Assembly: GCA_902766415.1 (NCBI GenBank)
Contig: CACXDR010000351.1
Coordinates: forward strand, 1-7,398
Source of the DNA: an uncultured Lachnospiraceae bacterium
GTDB lineage: Bacteria; Bacillota_A; Clostridia; Lachnospirales; Lachnospiraceae
Direction: 5' to 3'
DNA length: 7,398 bases
The translations under genes and the position numbers were made by a program. Each line of letters starts with the position of its first letter. The stretch's first letter is position 1. The notes below the pieces were generated by a model. That model searched no databases. It was not told where the DNA came from and saw only the letters and a list, made by a program, of their open reading frames with translations. This document shows positions 5,713-7,398 of this stretch, one piece after another.

Positions 5713-7398
5713 TCAGCCGCCGAGCGCGTCGACCATTTCCTGGAGCTCAAGATAGCGCTCCAGGCGCTCCTCGAGCTTCCGGTCCGCCGCCTCCTTCTCC
5801 GCGCTCACCTTCGCGAGCTTCACGTAGTCGGACGCAGCCTCCTGCACCTCCCGGTCCAGGCGGTCGCACTCTGCCTGCAGGCGGTCGATCTCCGCCTCGA
5901 TCCCGTCGTACTCCTTCTGGTCCTTGTAGGAGAGCCGGTTCTTTTTCGCGTGTGTCCGGCCGTCGCCCTTCTCTCCCGCGGCGGGCTGCCCGCCGTCCCG
6001 GGAAGACGCGTCCGCGCCGGCCGCGGCTCCCTTTTCGCGGGCTCCTGAAGCTCCGGCGCCCTTCGCGGCGGCGGCATCTGCCGCTTCCAGAAGCTTCCGC
6101 TCACGGTACTCCTCGTAGCCTCCCTCGCTCTGGCGGAGCAGGCCGCCGTCCTCGAAGGCGAAGACGCGGCGGACCACGCGGTCAAGGAAATACCGGTCGT
6201 GGGACACCACGATCACGATCCCCGCGAAGCGGTCGAGATAGTCCTCGAGGATCCGGAGCGTCCGGATATCAAGGTCGTTCGTCGGCTCGTCGAGGATCAG
6301 CACGTTCGGCGCACCCATCAGGACACGCAGAAGCCTGAGCCTTCGCTTTTCGCCCCCGGAAAGCTTCCGGACGGGCGTATACTGCATGTTTCCGTCAAAC
6401 AGGAACTGCTCGCACATATTCGCGGCGCTCACGTACCCGTCCGGCGTCTGTATGAACTCCGCGACGTCGCGGACGTAGTCGATCACGCGCTGTTCCCCGT
6501 CCGGAAGCTCATTCTCCTGGCCGAAGACGCCGATCTTCACCGTCTGCCCGACCACCACGGTCCCGGAAAGCGGGGGAAGCTCCCCCGTGACCGTCCGGAT
6601 CAGAGTCGACTTTCCGCACCCGTTCGGGCCGATGATCCCGATCCGGTCATTCTTCAGAAAGATATAGGTAAAATCATGGAACAGGGCCTTCCCGCCGTAG
6701 CCGCCAGAGACGCGGTCGAGCTCGATGGTGGTCCCGCCGAGCCGCGATGAGACCGAAGCCATGGTAAGCTCCGCCTCCTCCGCAGGGCGCTCCCTGTCCC
6801 TCAGCGCCTCGAAGCGCTGGATATGCGCCTTCTGCTTCGTGGAGCGCGCCCTGGCGCCCCGCATGATCCACGCGAGATCCTTCCTGTAGAGCGCCTGCGC
6901 CTTCCGTTCCGCGGCGACGGCTGCATTCAGCCGTTCCGCCTTCCTCTCGAGATACCCGGAATAGTTCTCCGCGTAGCGGTACAGCTTCCCGCGGTCGATC
7001 TCGATGATCCCGGTGGTCACCTGGTCAAGGAAATACCGGTCGTGCGTGACCATGAGGAGCGCCCCGCGGTACCTGGTGAGGAAGTCCTGGAGCCATTCGA
7101 TCATATCGCTGTCCAGGTGGTTCGTCGGCTCGTCCAGGATGAGGAGGTCCGACGGCGTGAGGAGCGCCGCGGCAAGCGCCGCCCGCTTCCTCTGCCCGCC
7201 GGACAGGGTCCCCGGCTCCCGGTCCGGCTCCGTGATCCCGAAGCGCTCCAGCATGGCGCGTGCCTCTCCGGTCGTGTCCCAGTATTCGTGCTTCCCGCTG
7301 ATGGCGCCGCAGACGTTCTCCAGGACGGAGCGCGTCCCGTCAAACACAGGCTCCTGCGGAAGAAAGGAGATCTTCAGATCCTTTGTCCGGACCACCTG
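5713..7398 (-). CDS. ABC-F ATPase, Uup/YfmR-like, partial (N-terminus outside the window)
   Basis: 561 residues are visible, and the frame is open to the window edge; the missing N-terminus (probably 60-90 residues) would hold the first Walker A. Numbering from the Val codon at 7395: first ATPase domain with Q-loop Gln14, LSGGQ (64-68), Walker B LLILDEPTNHLD (Glu89) and His118; the ABC-F linker (about 130-215), rich in Arg, Lys and Ala, which in this family reaches toward P-site tRNA; second domain with Walker A GPNGCGKS (256-263), Gln293, LSGGE (345-349), VLILDEPTNDLD (Glu370) and His399. An Ala/Gly-rich tether (about 436-480) joins a charged coiled coil (487-557). There are no membrane segments, so it is a soluble translation factor rather than a transporter. 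The C-terminal coiled coil starting RLSYKDQKEYDGIE resembles that of Uup and B. subtilis YfmR, the latter linked to relief of stalled ribosomes. An antibiotic-resistance ABC-F is a less likely alternative. Confidence 0.93.
   Translation of the reverse strand, partial: QVVRTKDLKISFLPQEPVFDGTRSVLENVCGAISGKHEYWDTTGEARAMLERFGITEPDREPGTLSGGQRKRAALAAALLTPSDLLILDEPTNHLDSDMIEWLQDFLTRYRGALLMVTHDRYFLDQVTTGIIEIDRGKLYRYAENYSGYLERKAERLNAAVAAERKAQALYRKDLAWIMRGARARSTKQKAHIQRFEALRDRERPAEEAELTMASVSSRLGGTTIELDRVSGGYGGKALFHDFTYIFLKNDRIGIIGPNGCGKSTLIRTVTGELPPLSGTVVVGQTVKIGVFGQENELPDGEQRVIDYVRDVAEFIQTPDGYVSAANMCEQFLFDGNMQYTPVRKLSGGEKRRLRLLRVLMGAPNVLILDEPTNDLDIRTLRILEDYLDRFAGIVIVVSHDRYFLDRVVRRVFAFEDGGLLRQSEGGYEEYRERKLLEAADAAAAKGAGASGAREKGAAAGADASSRDGGQPAAGEKGDGRTHAKKNRLSYKDQKEYDGIEAEIDRLQAECDRLDREVQEAASDYVKLAKVSAEKEAADRKLEERLERYLELQEMVDALGG
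6180..6201 (-). repeat. Copy 1 of a 22-bp internal direct repeat in the ABC-F gene
   Basis: Identical at all 22 bases to 7023-7044. It encodes the His-switch segment HDRYFLD of the second ATPase domain. The copies are 843 bases apart (281 codons, in frame). Confidence 0.9.
7023..7044 (-). repeat. Copy 2 of a 22-bp internal direct repeat in the ABC-F gene
   Basis: Encodes HDRYFLD in the first ATPase domain and matches 6180-6201 base for base, including the codon choices TAT for Tyr and CTT for Leu. A further 15-bp identity at the Walker B region (6277-6291 and 7120-7134) has the same 843-base offset. The repeats reflect the duplicated domains of the protein. Confidence 0.9.

Noticed and set aside
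5331..6338. Plus-strand open frame of 335 codons opposite the ABC-F gene and the first exporter gene
   Set aside because: It covers parts of two real genes and the gap between them and encodes a Pro/Arg/Ser-rich low-complexity product. No ribosome binding site or family motif is visible.
1..7398. Mobile element, CRISPR array, toxin-antitoxin or phage-defence system
   Set aside because: No transposase, integrase, Cas, spaced repeats, terminal inverted repeats or small toxin-like genes were seen; the window is tightly packed with recognisable transport, translation and phosphatase genes.

Overview
This is a compact bacterial stretch of about 60% G+C by eye. All five recognisable genes lie on the minus strand, so transcription runs from high to low coordinates. 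Ribosome binding sites close to AGGAGG about 6 bases before the ATG, and the protein types (a TM287/288-like split ABC exporter, a Uup/YfmR-like ABC-F protein, a short MscS channel, a Cof-type HAD phosphatase), suggest a Gram-positive, probably a G+C-rich member of the Clostridia. That assignment is an inference; no rRNA or other taxonomic marker is present.

In transcription order: (1) 7398-5713, an ABC-F ATPase whose N-terminus lies outside the window; (2) after 70 bases, 5642-3855, the first half of an ABC exporter; (3) overlapping it by 4 bases (ATGA), 3858-2035, the second half; (4) after a 155-base gap with a probable extended -10 promoter, 1879-1070, an MscS-type mechanosensitive channel; (5) after 108 bases, 961-122, a HAD-superfamily sugar-phosphate-type phosphatase. 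A strong rho-independent terminator at 63-30 closes the block.

The two half-transporters almost certainly form one heterodimer. The first carries substitutions in its own Walker B glutamate (Asp) and switch histidine (Gln), while the second keeps both but has LSAGQ as its signature. All three changes fall in the same composite ATP site, giving one degenerate and one consensus site as in TM287/288, LmrCD and BmrCD. The ABC-F protein acts on ribosomes, not in transport, and is probably co-transcribed with the exporter. The channel and phosphatase may be a separate unit driven by the promoter near 1930.

I found no phage, transposon, CRISPR, tRNA or rRNA, and no convincing undescribed system. 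The points worth a second look are the exporter's ATP-site asymmetry, the MscS gate substitutions, an in-frame nucleotide repeat inside the ABC-F gene, and some intergenic structures.
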